Below are positions 33,455 to 45,642 of a DNA stretch of 52,686 nt, in pieces. Made by a program: the position numbers and the translations under genes. The stretch comes from Saksenaea vasiformis B4078 (Eukaryota; Mucoromycota; Mucoromycetes; Mucorales; Saksenaeaceae): assembly GCA_000697055.1 (NCBI GenBank), contig JNDT01001387.1, positions 1 to 52,686 on the forward strand. The letters are read 5' to 3'. The notes below the pieces were generated by a model, which was given only the letters and a program-made list of their open reading frames with translations, ran no database searches and was not told the origin of the DNA. Within the stretch, counting starts at the first letter, position 1, and each line of letters starts with the position of its first letter.

Positions 33455-34987
33455 TTATTGCAAAAGGACACGAGCGGGCAACAACACTGCTTCATCTTCA
33501 TCAATGAACAAAGGACTAATAACCTTCTTCACGGTGTTATCTTCGGTATCGACTTTCCCAATGACAGCCATAATTTCTTCATCGTATTTGCTACCGACTG
33601 CGATAGATTGAGCTGACACGTCTGCATCCCCTCCATGAATTTCGAGAGATAGCGCTGCGCATAGCTCTAATATTTCATCCCATTGGCGTTCATGTACAAG
33701 TTGTCGATCCATTTTCTTAAGTTCGTCAATCAATTTCGCCGTCATTTGTTGTCGTGTTTTCTGGAGGTATTCTCTTGTATCCAAATTCAATGAAAGCGAC
33801 TGGATCGTCTGGCGCCGGTACCATTTTGCGAAATTGGAACCTAGTGTGCTTTGAAATCGTCGAATCTGCTCTGAATATGCCGTATTTAATAGTTTGTGAT
33901 TTTCGGTACCAAACGGAAGCGAAACAAAGTACGATTCGGTGAGTTGTGTGAATAATGACTGTTCCAGGGATATACGCGATTCTTCAGCTACACTGTCGTG
34001 TACGAACGTTGTCAGTAATTCGGTCAAGCGCGCCAATTTTTGAGTCAGAGTACGTGCATTAACCATTGGCGGAACTTGTATATGATCAATATCAGGCTCT
34101 TCATGACTTCCGCTGGTATTGCTTCCACCGCCACCACTGCTGCTACTAGCTGGATGAGTGCCAGCTAATGAGGACTGTGTTGTCTCAGCCGAAGCCTTCT
34201 CTAGTTCCTCCTGTCTCACACGTGAAAGATCTAGAGCCTTCCCATATATGTCTTCGTCACATCCAGTTAATGTCCGTAAATTCTCAATTACATCTGCTTG
34301 ATGTTTCTGCGTGAGCTGCAAGTTGCGGAGTCTACTGTGCAGCATTTCATTTTCCTCCATCAACTCCGCATACGATTTCGTTACGGAAGCAAAGCTAGGC
34401 TGTGGTTGTGGAGGTGCCGATATATCATCATTGACAATATCATGCGTGTGAACATTGTGATCATCATCGCTTGTGTCGCTGTGGTCAAAGTCTGCCGCAG
34501 CAGAACGAGTGCCATCGTCTCCAAATTCAGCAGCATTGGAGCGAGAACGCTTATCATCTCCATCGTCTCCAGCTATGCTGCTTGTATTATCATGAAATAT
34601 ATGTGATCCTTCCATATCTCTTAATGTCTCTAGTCTAACGGCAATGTCTGTTGCAGACGTTCCAAGCTGAAAACTGTCTCGTGCGCTACCACCATCATGT
34701 ATACCATCCAATGTTGAACGGTCGTCGTCCGTCTCACGTCCTTCCACCGTCATCCGACTGCTACTGACAATGCTGGCAGTGCCACCTAGACCACTGATAA
34801 CAGATTCTTGGTCATCAATGGTAGCTGCTACACTCCAAGTATCAGTATCGCGGGAGCGGCTAGCGTCGAACGTATCGAGCAAATCTGTTTTTCGCATATA
34901 TGCATAGCGTGATGCAAGGCCATCGGGGAATGTTCTGTAAAAATGCGAGTCTTTTTCACTACCTTCATGCGAGGAAACGGAGCTCAT
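33455..34987 (-). CDS. Coiled-coil orphan protein, Ser/Asp-rich N-terminus
   Basis: Single exon, 510 residues. Residues 1-190 are Ser/Thr/Asp-rich and disordered. A coiled coil runs at about 208-245 (ELMEENEMLHSRLRNLQL). A Ser/Gly linker with a run of SSSSGGGG follows. Residues about 300-470 are helical and conserved-looking (KLARLTELLTTFVHDS, FAKWYRRQTIQSLSLNL). No catalytic motif or known domain was recognised. The C-terminal 30 residues are Val/Leu/Asp-rich. Probably a cytoplasmic structural or scaffold protein. Upstream, a spacer separates it from minus-strand features. Confidence 0.75.
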   Translation of the reverse strand: MSSVSSHEGSEKDSHFYRTFPDGLASRYAYMRKTDLLDTFDASRSRDTDTWSVAATIDDQESVISGLGGTASIVSSSRMTVEGRETDDDRSTLDGIHDGGSARDSFQLGTSATDIAVRLETLRDMEGSHIFHDNTSSIAGDDGDDKRSRSNAAEFGDDGTRSAAADFDHSDTSDDDHNVHTHDIVNDDISAPPQPQPSFASVTKSYAELMEENEMLHSRLRNLQLTQKHQADVIENLRTLTGCDEDIYGKALDLSRVRQEELEKASAETTQSSLAGTHPASSSSGGGGSNTSGSHEEPDIDHIQVPPMVNARTLTQKLARLTELLTTFVHDSVAEESRISLEQSLFTQLTESYFVSLPFGTENHKLLNTAYSEQIRRFQSTLGSNFAKWYRRQTIQSLSLNLDTREYLQKTRQQMTAKLIDELKKMDRQLVHERQWDEILELCAALSLEIHGGDADVSAQSIAVGSKYDEEIMAVIGKVDTEDNTVKKVISPLFIDEDEAVLLPARVLLQ

Positions 34988-36222
34988 GACAAGTACAAAA
35001 AAGTGAGGTTTCCTTTGGACAGACAGAAAGCAGTCGTTTTTGGACAGGCTTGGTCGTTTGCGGTGCCAGCCATATCAGCCAATCAGAAGCAGGTTGCAAC
35101 TGCCCAATAAAAATGTGTGGTCTTCTGTGTGTAGTGCTGCGTCTGTTTTGCGCTGGCTCCAAATACACTCTACGTTGGGAGGTATTCCTTTTTGTGTGCT
35201 GTATTCTTGTAACTTGTGCAGAAAGTGGATTTCTTTTTTGTATCGACGCAACTGCATTGAGGAACGAAGTTGATTTAAGTAGATTTTGGGTTTACTGCCA
35301 ATATGCGTATTAATGATTGCGTGTTCGATTCCTTCCTTACCGCAAACTTGACTTTTGATGGATGCAGAATCAATTCAGTAAACAGTATTCTTTTTTTTCT
35401 GTTTTTCATTTAAAATAGCATATCTATACAGATATACTAGAGATTGTCCCTGGATTAAGAACTCCGATTGTCGATGTTTCTGATTTCTCTTGCTCTAAGT
35501 GTATGTGCAGAAACCGTAGTTGAGAGTATGGAAAGGAAACACCATTAGCAAGATAAAAGTTCACAGAAGATGTGCATTCACTAGACATCTTCCAAATGAA
35601 CTTTTTCACTCGGGATGTCGAGTAATAATCGCATTTGGATGATTTACCAAATAAAGGAAAGAACGAGACGATTGCAAACCGCGCCGAGAAAGACAAGATC
35701 GACGAGAAAACGAGGTCTCAGTTTTATATATTCTTTGTGCTTCTTAGCAGCAAGTTTTTGAAAGTAGCAGGGAATACTGAGCTTACAACTATCAGTGTCT
35801 GTCTAGAGATGAAGACAACGCAACTCTATGTAGTTGCCACTTTCATTGGCGGTTGGAATAACAGAGCCCTCATGTCAATGAAAGTAACACCCTGATGCAA
35901 AGTATGCATATTCTTCAGCTCTTTTCTCATTTGGTGTCATATGAATGATTCACTCGATTGAAGTATTCAAGAGAGCGTTTTTCGACGTAATAATAGAAGA
36001 TAGACTCTCAAAACTTCTAAGACGTATCGTTTGCAAGTGCACTTTGTAAGTCGCCGGTCTGCACCAGTTTAGACTATCACTTCGTCTATATGATATACGA
36101 TTTTTCCGTTAAGGAGCGTAAGAAGGGGCCTTGTATTCTGCAGGAAGGGACAGAACAGTGCGTTTCAACTTTACATTTTGGCTGTATCCTTTTGTCCAAC
36201 TGATACCACCACCCTGACGCCC
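34988..36222. other. Intergenic region
   Basis: Promoter side of the coiled-coil gene. A TATA-like AATATATAAAAC on the minus strand near 35,720-35,735 precedes a short coding-like stretch (35,700-35,424), but only a weak intron would join it, so no gene is called. Confidence 0.45.
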
Positions 36223-36869
36223 CTAGACAGAGCTTGGCTTCCAAATCGGTATGATTTGTTGCAGTTCGCTACTTCTAGTACTTTCATACACCATTACGAG
36301 ATTTGCCACCTTGGGATAGCCAGGCATACATGATCCTGTAGGCCTTCCCAGAACCACTGTAGTAAAATACTCTGATCTCGAAATAAATTGTGAATGTAGT
36401 ACACAAGTTGACGCATTCCATAAAGGAGCATCCGAAGGGGTTGTTGTCCAGTCTGCCTCCCAGGAATTTTTTGTCAATCCCATCTTTTGACGTTTAAATA
36501 GCATACTTTTGGGGAATATAAAATTGCATGTGTTGTTTGGATTACCTCCGTCCGAATATAGAAAATACTTCTGCGTCTATATTTTTGGGATATCCAGAGC
36601 AACAGAAGGGGGCTGTAAAAATAAGAAAGACAGATTTATATACTTACATCAATTTGATTCCTTGATGAACACAAAATTCATATATAGTAGCATAAAGATA
36701 CACTCATGATCAGTAAATGGAACAAAACTTGATGACATTTTACTTAACCCTGAAGAGCAATACCACCAATGGCGGTAGCCGGGTCCGCGTCGTTTCCAGC
36801 GGGGCCAACCCAAGGAAACCTCGCGACATAGGCCAGTGATGATACACATTGTAGAGTACCTGAATCCAT
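36223..36869 (-). CDS. Hypothetical 156-residue protein, 3 exons (tentative)
   Basis: Reassembled: exons 36869-36749, 36612-36546 and 36505-36223. The first intron is 136 nt with a weak GTTAAG donor, the second is 40 nt (GTAATC...AAAAG). Phases agree and total 471 nt with a TAG stop. Exon 1 encodes GPAGNDADPATAIGGIALQ. The middle holds CCSGYPKNIDAEVFSIFGR. The end is Cys/Ser/Thr-rich (NASTCVLHSQ). Further coding-like segments upstream on the same strand (to 37245) are broken by stops, so this may be the 3' end of a decayed larger gene. Function unknown. Confidence 0.4.
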
Positions 36870-37915
36870 GTAACGTTTGACCGTCTACTTCAGAAGAGGA
36901 GTGGGGCATCGTTTGACAACAGTTGCTTACCTTAGTGATGGGCCAAAAGCACTGCCACGGTCAAAACGGTTCGAGACAGAGGCCTCAAAAAAAAGGCATG
37001 AATGATCCTGGATGTGCATTCCATGAAAGGTACATACCAGGGATATTTTAGAAAACAGACCTGAAGAAAAAAAAACAGAAGAGATTCATGCGTCCCTCTA
37101 GATACGCATCAAATTTCATTATCGAGAACGAACGCTGCAATTGAATACTGGGACGATGAATCAGAACGGGGATCCAGTGAAATGCACTTTGAATTGATGC
37201 ATAAACGTCTGCTTCCCACGCAAGATTCAAGAGTATAGCATGCAAAAATAACTGCAGTCGGCATCAAATTCTATTTGAGGCTAACGCCAAACAATTCAAA
37301 GCAACGCAGAATCGTAGGATAAATACAGTAGATCAGTTAAGATGGTCAAAAGGAATTTGAACAGCAAATGATTAAATGCATGCCATCGCATGATCAAGCC
37401 ATGTTTCTGCACACGATGATAGATATGCTGACTTACAAAACCGAATCCTATGCTACAAAACAGAAAACATTAACTGACAGAAATAATTCACAGCCGACAC
37501 ATCTTGGACTGGTTGATTCATCTGAATTTTATATCTTCTGCTCGTATCACTGATAGAGCTGTACCATCTCGTAGCATAATCTACTTTCTCATGAACATAT
37601 GTCATATTGGGCACGTCAACCCAGGGGCAAAGAAGAAAGGTGGATATCAGCTTTGACGTTTTGTCATACTTCTATCCGATCAAAAAGCCAAAATCCGCGA
37701 ATCCTGCATTTTATTGGTCGATGCACAAGCATTGATTATACCAGCATTCATGGTCACAATAGTGGGAATCCGTCTGATTTTGTGCCAATGAAAGTTATGA
37801 ACAGTGCCAACTGACATCACTTGTGCAACAGTCTCAAATACAAAAAGAGGCGGTGAGTGTGTGCATGTGTATATCTGTGTGAAAACTGCTGTTGCCCTCT
37901 TTTTTTATTCTTTTT
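36870..37915. other. Intergenic region with possible relic exons
   Basis: Minus-strand stretches at about 36,915-37,000 (DHSCLFFEASVSNRFDRGS) and 37,090-37,200 read as protein but carry stops. The rest is upstream sequence of the amidohydrolase gene. Confidence 0.4.
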
Positions 37916-38830
37916 ATGATGACTCGATTAATCCCAAAAGATGTGATTGATGCCCATGTACATTTTTGGCATCCAGATAAAGTGTTCGTCCCATGGTTGA
38001 CAGACGCTGCCCGGTTCAATCGGCGCATGGATGCGGTTCAGTTCGCGGAAGAAGTCAAGGATGTTCAAGTGAGAGGTGCAGTATACGTTGAAACCGATGT
38101 TGATCCATGTCACACGTTGGTCGAGGCAAGTTGGATTGCTCAGTATGCTAAAGAACTTGAGCCAAGCGAGGCGTTTGGTGGTATTCAAGCCATAGTGGCC
38201 TATGCGCCTGTTCATCATGGGAAACTTGTCAAGGAGTATTTGCAACTTCTTGTTCGTCTTACTGGAGACCGTCTACGTGGCGTGCGATACATTGCACAAG
38301 ATGTTACGCTTGATCCTCAACGTGTAATAGCACCAGCATTCGTTGAGGGCGTCCAAACACTGGAACAGTTTGGTCTTAGTTTTGACATTGTCATCAACAG
38401 CCACGGGGCGCCAGAGCAGTTCCCTCCCATATGTGAACTTGTGGCACAATGCCCTCGTGTGCAGTTCGTGTTAGATCACATGGGCAAGCCACCTTGCGAC
38501 AGTCGACCGGGCGACGCTGCCTTTGAAACATGGAAAAAACATCTGCTTATGCTGGCAGAAAGGAAAAACGTGGCTTGCAAAATATCTGGATTGGTAACAG
38601 AGACGTCAGGTACAGCGACTGTAGAACAGCTCCGGCCTTTCGTGGAAGTAGCGGTGCAAGCGTTCGGGATGGATCGCATCATGTTTGGGGGTGACTGGCC
38701 GGTTTGCGAGTTTGCAGTCAGATGGCAAACATGGATTGAACTATTAAGTAAAATTGTCGAGGATTGGCCCGCAGAAGACAAGCATAGGCTTTTTGTTGAA
38801 AATGCCGTCCGCATATACCGGATAAAATGA
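37916..38830 (+). CDS. Amidohydrolase (LigI / L-fuconolactonase-like, Amidohydro_2)
   Basis: Single exon, 304 residues from the Met at 37916, chosen because the family begins directly with the metal motif; an in-frame Met eight codons earlier adds only a hydrophobic tag. It starts MMTRLIPKDVIDAHVHFW, giving the HxH motif at His14/His16. DHMGKPP (mid-protein) and MFGGDWPVCEF near the C-terminus supply the other typical His and Asp positions of the PF04909 fold. Relatives hydrolyse lactones (2-pyrone-4,6-dicarboxylate, fuconolactone, other sugar lactones). Cytosolic; no targeting signal. The exact substrate cannot be read from the sequence. No pathway neighbours are adjacent. Confidence 0.88.
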   Translation: MMTRLIPKDVIDAHVHFWHPDKVFVPWLTDAARFNRRMDAVQFAEEVKDVQVRGAVYVETDVDPCHTLVEASWIAQYAKELEPSEAFGGIQAIVAYAPVHHGKLVKEYLQLLVRLTGDRLRGVRYIAQDVTLDPQRVIAPAFVEGVQTLEQFGLSFDIVINSHGAPEQFPPICELVAQCPRVQFVLDHMGKPPCDSRPGDAAFETWKKHLLMLAERKNVACKISGLVTETSGTATVEQLRPFVEVAVQAFGMDRIMFGGDWPVCEFAVRWQTWIELLSKIVEDWPAEDKHRLFVENAVRIYRIK

Positions 38831-39212
38831 AGAAAGTCAATGTACCCTTTTTTTTCCTTATAAAAATGTCCATGTTCATACGACTTCTCTCCTTTCTTTT
38901 CCCCGTACCACTTATTACAATAGATGCCTTTATCTCTTCCTGTATATTATCAACAAAACTTGCCGGTCAAGGTAATGCGATCCATACAGACCGCACTGGT
39001 AAAAAAAAAATATTCAGTTTAGTTCCTTATAGTCTATGTATGTGCCCAACCTGCAAGCAGGGCCCTCTCAATCACAACATCGTAAAAAAGGTATGAAGAA
39101 AGTCGCTTGATGCGCAATAACTCCTAAATTTGATAGTAGCCTCATCGTTATCTAGTCATTATGGAGCAGTAACAAATGGTCCAAGTCTAGGCATGTTAAG
39201 TAATCATTACAC
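38831..39212. other. Intergenic spacer
   Basis: 3' region of the amidohydrolase and 5' region of the next small gene; contains poly-T and poly-A runs. Nothing else seen. Confidence 0.5.
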
Positions 39213-39593
39213 ATGAGTATTCATTTTTTCATTACATCAGACGGAGAAGGCCATAGTAGCTCGATCGATGACGATGATGAAGGACTCTATCTAACCTGGA
39301 CTCATCAGTTGCTACGTGAACGTGGATTCACTCCTTCCTCTTGCCGTCCCAGCCTTTTGGAGGATAACGATACAACTAGCGAAGATAATGATGATGAATA
39401 CAGCATGGATAGCGATCTTTCCGATCTATCGTCAGTTGACGACAATTACCAACACCGTCTACTGCTATTCTCACCCATGTCATCATCACTTGATATTGGC
39501 ACTACCTCTGAACGTCGTGCCTCCAGTTCGGCCAGTCCTCCCTCCCGATTACGGCTATCCGAACTTTTCTCGGCTTACTTCCCCTGCTTTTAG
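39213..39593 (+). CDS. Small acidic Ser/Asp-rich protein
   Basis: Single exon, 126 residues. Acidic clusters (SSSIDDDDEG; NDTTSEDNDDEYSMDSDLS) resemble casein kinase 2 target stretches. The C-terminus is Ser-rich with a hydrophobic end (LSELFSAYFPCF). Composition is coherent across the whole frame, which argues against chance. No domain or family was recognised. Could be a short regulatory protein. Confidence 0.55.
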   Translation: MSIHFFITSDGEGHSSSIDDDDEGLYLTWTHQLLRERGFTPSSCRPSLLEDNDTTSEDNDDEYSMDSDLSDLSSVDDNYQHRLLLFSPMSSSLDIGTTSERRASSSASPPSRLRLSELFSAYFPCF

Positions 39594-40232
39594 GTTTCGT
39601 AGAAGAAGAGTGAAAAGGAGGAGGCCGGTGCCTTGCCGAACATAATAATAGATCGTACAAAACTCAAATGGGATCAATGACTTGTCAGGATATGGTGGTC
39701 ATTGACTAAAGTCATTTGAAATTATACATTAAAGCTGGTCTTTCTCCCTATATATGCCGTCTTGTTCAACGGACTTGATGCAAGCATGTTTCTATGTATT
39801 TATGATCGGTCATTTTAAGCAAGAGCTGTTCCTATCGAATTTTTTTTTTTTTTTTTTTGCGCTTATGAATAGAAATGCAAGTGCCTGACCGCCCAAGACA
39901 TTAAACTTAGATGTCTTATTGCATCACGCCACAAGGTATGCAGCAAGACTGCAAGTGAACATCTTTCTCTCAACCTATAGGTGATACGTCATGTAACCCA
40001 CAAATCCATATGCAATGGATCATTTTTCTGTTACTTTCCTAAATAGAGTGAATTCCTTAAGAGAGGCCATGTGCCACCGGTCACTATTTAAATCTGATCA
40101 AAAGGTGGTAACTGTTAGTCACAATCATCGAAAGTGAAGCTTACATATCGCAGCGGATCAGATCACTGTCTTGATAATGGATCGTGAACAACGGACGGTA
40201 AGGCCTATCGATCCTCATCCACCGAGTACACA
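39594..40232. other. Intergenic spacer
   Basis: Contains an 18-19 nt poly-T run at about 39,841. No gene seen. Confidence 0.5.
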
Positions 40233-40240
40233 TATATAAG
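40233..40240 (+). promoter_or_regulatory. TATA box of the F-box gene
   Basis: TATATAAG, 43 nt before the ATG at 40276. This spacing puts transcription start near 40,265, past the earlier in-frame ATG at 40261, so 40276 is the better start. Confidence 0.5.
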
Positions 40241-40275
40241 TACTCGTAATCGTACCTCCCTTGATATTTTTCTGT

Positions 40276-41214
40276 ATGGCTGGCCCTTACAATCTAGTGG
40301 ATCGACTCCCAATTGAGGTAGCTGAGATGATCTTCGTCCTCTTAACTTCAACCGACGATTATGCCAGCCTTTTTTTAACCTGTCGGCGACTTTATCAAAT
40401 CGGCAATTGCCCTCGGGTGCGCGCAAAGTTTTTGAATAGCTACTTCACCGCATTACTTGTGCCTAGGTCTATCAACGATGCTTACGCAGTAGTGTGCCGA
40501 TTTATCGAAGCCTCGGGTGTTAAACCCCATTCCAAGGATATCATGCGCATTGCAGAACAAATCCCTACCAAACATTTTTTTAGTTACGCCTATGAGGACA
40601 TCTATAGCAAACGCATCATCCTAGATCTTTTTCGATCGCAATGCATTACTCAAGATCTATCTATTCCTACTCTCGGTAATCGTATCATTGCGCGTGCCAA
40701 ACAGGCGACTCGCCATATGACACCGGGTATTGGTCCACGGAGGGTGTACTACGACGTTACAATTCATTCTACGAAATTTTACTGTCTTTTTCATCATGTG
40801 GACACTGTCATGGCTTTTGAGGAAAATGACAAGTTTAGTGCTCATCATGGTACGATTCAATATGAAGATGAAGGCATTATAACGACGACGTCATGGGATC
40901 AGCTGTTCCAGGCCAGCAGACTAGAGATCAACAACATGCCCCTCGAGCCAGTTCCTATTTTACGACCTCGTCACTCTCCATATCCCGGCGGATGGGTTCC
41001 TTCCTTGTTGCGTACCTATGTCGATTGTACCTTACTGCAGTCTGTGCGAAAAGGAGGCATGTTGCCCGGCGAGCGTTGTCATATCGTATTCATGTACGAG
41101 CATCAGGAGGATGATACGATCTGTCTCGAATTTTGCGAGTCATTTGGAAAGTACTTGCGACCACGCGGGTATCTACTTTTGGCGGAACATGATGTGATCT
41201 GGACAACTGGATAA
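40276..41214 (+). CDS. F-box-like protein
   Basis: Single exon, 312 residues from the Met at 40276 (an in-frame Met at 40261 adds five residues). Residues about 7-42 match an F-box: LPIEVAEMIFVLL, then SLFLTCRRLYQIG, the helix pair that binds Skp1 in SCF ubiquitin ligases. The rest has no recognised substrate-binding repeats (no LRR, WD40 or Kelch). It contains aromatic-rich beta-like segments (RRVYYDVTIHSTKFYCLFHH) and a conserved-looking C-terminus. Likely a substrate receptor; the target is unknown. A TATA box supports the start. Confidence 0.75.
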   Translation: MAGPYNLVDRLPIEVAEMIFVLLTSTDDYASLFLTCRRLYQIGNCPRVRAKFLNSYFTALLVPRSINDAYAVVCRFIEASGVKPHSKDIMRIAEQIPTKHFFSYAYEDIYSKRIILDLFRSQCITQDLSIPTLGNRIIARAKQATRHMTPGIGPRRVYYDVTIHSTKFYCLFHHVDTVMAFEENDKFSAHHGTIQYEDEGIITTTSWDQLFQASRLEINNMPLEPVPILRPRHSPYPGGWVPSLLRTYVDCTLLQSVRKGGMLPGERCHIVFMYEHQEDDTICLEFCESFGKYLRPRGYLLLAEHDVIWTTG

Positions 41215-41595
41215 AAAAAAAAGAGCTTTTTCATTTTCTCCTCTTATTGTAAATAGCATGATCTGCATAATGAAATTGTTACAGTCATTGAACCCCTTCT
41301 CAAAACATTTCGCCCGAAACGTGGAAGTCTTATGCCATATCCACTTTGGATCACACATTGCTGAATAATCAGCTGCTACTACAAATGACCCGTCTCTTTA
41401 TCTGCAGCCGACAAAACAAAAGAAAAGGGAGGTACGGGACTAGCTCTCCATTACGTGAGGATGCTACTCTCACTGTATTACATGAACCAAACCTAATAAT
41501 TACCTAAGTTTCATTACTTTTCTTCTTTTTCTTCTTTTAGTCATGTACAAGCAAAAGAAACATCTATGATTGTTGTGTTGTTATAGCTTTCAAAT
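41215..41595. other. Convergent spacer
   Basis: Shared 3' region between the F-box gene and the mitochondrial uS4 gene. No gene seen. Confidence 0.5.
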
Positions 41596-42318
41596 CTACT
41601 TGCTTCTGGCGTAGTACTCGTATGCAAGCGAATGTAACTCAGGACCAAGTGGGGATGGGATCTCAGAACGGCCTGGTCTGGAAATGGGCGTTCGCAAAAA
41701 GACGGTTTGGCAGGTGTTGTAGTTGACCTCGAGGTATTCGGGAACAAACAGGAATGGTTGTGAGTAAGGTTTGGGTTCGAATGTCAGCTCAGTTCCTTTT
41801 TCGCCCTTCAGCATTTGAATAGCATGAGGATCGACTGAGATGATATCTCCATCCTTGACTTTGTGGGAGGGATAAGCCATCTATAGAGACGTAAGAACGC
41901 TATTCTTCCATCAATAAAACTTGGCCTATACCTTCTTTCCGTTCACAAGAACTTTGCCGTGGACACAGAGCTGACGAGCTGCGTAGATAGAAGGACAGAA
42001 GTTCGATCGAAACACAATAAAATCCAAACGTCTTTCCAATTCGGCGTAAGTCAGCACTGCTACAGGTGGGTGGGAAACCGCCTCGGAAGCATTGTGAACC
42101 GAAGGAAGCTTCTCCTTAAAGAATTTTCCCTTGAATTGACGTTCATTCACTTCGTCACCGTGGTAGGCACGCGTTTCCCGCTTGGCCAACCATTTTTGCT
42201 GAAATAGTGTCTTGTTGTTAAGATTGGGCTGTTCTTTGGTCGCAATGTTGTACAAGTTGTACTTATTCCAGGACATACGTCCCAATTTTCGAGATAATGA
42301 ATAAATGGGCTTTCTCAT
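41596..42318 (-). CDS. Mitochondrial ribosomal protein uS4m (Nam9-like), 2 exons
   Basis: Exons 42318-41932 and 41880-41596 with a 51-nt intron (GTATAG...CTATAG) give 223 residues. The start [20 protein letters not shown] is basic and typical of fungal mitochondrial uS4; an ATG four codons upstream is possible. The S4 RNA-binding domain spans about 95-150: [36 protein letters not shown], then the hydrophobic DGDIISV. The intron splits the domain just after NGKK. The protein binds 15S-type rRNA early in small-subunit assembly. Standard length for fungal orthologues. Confidence 0.9.
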
Positions 42319-42928
42319 ACTGGGCGACAAATGGCGACGATGCGCTTCGGTGTCTGTTTATCGTTGATTTTGGTTTGGATAGGGACCCTTTTTGCCCGCT
42401 GAGATGGGACCTTGTTTCCTTACTTTTAAAAGTCCGCGCGAGTGGTTGGGACTGAAGTTGAAAGCCACAGCAGCACCAACGCTGACTGAGACGGGATCGT
42501 ACGAAGGATTGGAAAAAAAAAGGCCCTCTCTGGAGGATACAACTGGGAATACCAAATATCGGAAATGGTTACGTGGCAAAATCAACGACTTCGTTAGTCT
42601 CTATTTTTGTTTTAGATAATGTCTAGTATTTTTCCGTAATGTTATTTGAATGAGCTCTTACGGTGATAAGCTTCAGAGAATTTCCCCTCGGGCACCCCTT
42701 TTCAAATATCTTAGTTGCTGCTGCAACAACATGAACGTCCTCTGGAAATCCGCTGTCCGATGACTGAAGAACAATGCTATACCGTTCGCAGGGAGTGTTT
42801 TATTTATATGACTACAGATTAGGCCTTCTTGTTAAGCAATATAGTATCACAAAGTATAAACTAAGGTACATTTCAAGTAGAGTGTATTTTGCTGTCAATT
42901 TTGCGTCTCCCCTTCTTGAGCATGACTT
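42319..42928. other. Intergenic spacer
   Basis: Between the uS4m start and the 3' end of the Old Yellow Enzyme gene. No gene seen. Confidence 0.5.
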
Positions 42929-44148
<1,220 letters not shown>

Positions 44149-44504
44149 TGTATGAAGTACAAAGAAAAACGAGATACACACCCACCGAAAGTTCACCCGT
44201 GCGATTTATATGAGCGATAATGCGGACTGTGAGATTCTTTCCGGGTATACGTTACGTTCGGAGCTTGTATAATCGGTGGCACACTTTGTGTATAGAATGA
44301 AATGTTTATTAAGTGACACAGCAGATCATTTCCTTTTTTCGCCAAATGGTCTCTATCAGAAGAACATGAGCTAGTGTCAATTATAGCGAACAGAATAAAA
44401 TCGAACAGTAGGTCATAAAAACCAATGCACCGGAGCCCAACCGTCAGTAGTACAAATTTTAGCGTGGATTTTGGAGTTGATATTATTATCCAATCAGATC
44501 GACG

Positions 44505-44789
44505 TTAATCTAGAACATCTCTTCCAATTTTACCTCTAAAGTGATCTTTACCATATACAATTCGATGGGTTTTAATAACTATTTCAGTTCCAAGACGCAC
44601 TTCAAACCGATGCAGCAAAAGCGACAGAAGAATTCGCAATATTCGCTTTTCGTTCGAACATTTCAAACAATCTAACGAAATGTCCAGCCTAACCTCATCT
44701 ATAACGATTTGATCAGCTTCCTTGATACACCACACCAATTCAGCTGCTACGTTCCACGCACGATTACTACAATGGCTTTACAGGATTTT
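44505..44789 (-). other. Coding-like stretch, possible small gene or relic
   Basis: About 94 open codons ending in TAA. The product has a convincing composition, for example VWCIKEADQIVIDEVRLDIS, then KRILRILLSLLLHRFEVRLG, and no obvious start Met. A second protein-like stretch lies just upstream in another frame. I could not find a clean splice joining them. Either an exon of an unresolved gene or a decayed one. Confidence 0.25.
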
Positions 44790-45152
44790 TACTATGGTTT
44801 TGCGCTACCTTTAAACCGTTTGGCGTCAGCACCAGATAGACTTCACGTCGGATGTGGTCCAGTTTGTGCGCTGAAACCTCGACTCAAATCGTACTTTGTT
44901 GGTGTATTGTTGGTTCCAGTGTCCAATTGCGGCACATGTTTTAGATAACGATGAGTGATGGGCATTTAAAGGGGTGCATAAATTATTATTTTTCCTTCAG
45001 CTCTGTTCCTTTTAACATCCCCGGTGTAAACTCTCGATGGAATGCATATCCATAATTACTCATGTTTATTCTTTCTGTCATTTAAACTACAAGCTTTGTC
45101 CCGAACCATCTTGGCTGTGGTAGTTCCCTTCACTCACCATTAAAGTAAGCAA

Positions 45153-45335
45153 ATGCTGTCGGACACTCAGTACCACTCATCTTCTGCAATGGATTGCCAG
45201 ACGTTGCACTGCTTCATGCCCACTGCAGTCCCTTCAAAAGATGACTGCTCCTACGGCGCCGTGCCACCGTCGTCTTGCCTCTCTCCCACCCCCGAACCCG
45301 CTTCAGGTGCAGGGCAGGCCACCACGGTCGTGTGA
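45153..45335 (+). CDS. Possible 60-residue small protein
   Basis: A complete short frame in a patch distinctly richer in GC than its AT-rich surroundings, which suggests coding constraint. The product is Ser/Pro/Cys-rich (four Cys in the first 33 residues, then PSSCLSPTPEPASGAG). No domain or signal peptide. Low certainty. Confidence 0.3.
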   Translation: MLSDTQYHSSSAMDCQTLHCFMPTAVPSKDDCSYGAVPPSSCLSPTPEPASGAGQATTVV

Positions 45336-45642
45336 CCGTACCCTTCCGGGAGTATTTGAAATGACATTCAAGTGTTTACTAACCATAAATTACTTTTTAC
45401 TGCTGCTCAAAGAAAATTTTGCGTCCACTGAGGAGACCAGGTTCATGTAATTCGATTAATCTTCTTACGGTAAGTTGATGTAGTAACGACAGCATATTCA
45501 ATTATTCTTTAATGCAGAATTGGCTCTTCAGAGACGCAAGGTTGATTCGTCGTAGACGCAAAATTTATAGAATAGCATAGAATTCATTCAGTAAACGGTA
45601 TGAAGTGCTTCAACTATGGGTATTACATGACATGGGTATTTA

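Larger units (their letters stand above)
44149..45642. other. Spacer with short coding-like islands
   Basis: No firm gene. Two candidates are listed separately: a minus-strand stretch (44505-44789) and a GC-rich plus-strand small frame (45153-45335). The region also holds a minus-strand protein-like stretch around 44,830-44,960 (NQQYTNKVRFESRFQRTNW) that may belong with the first. Confidence 0.45.

Noticed and set aside
35424..35700. Minus-strand coding-like stretch behind a TATA-like box
   Set aside because: A 2-exon model needs a GTCTAG donor, which is poor, and the product has no support; left as intergenic.
37892..37915. Upstream Met giving MPSFFILF as a signal for the amidohydrolase
   Set aside because: Only eight residues, no cleavage site, and family members start right at the metal-binding strand.
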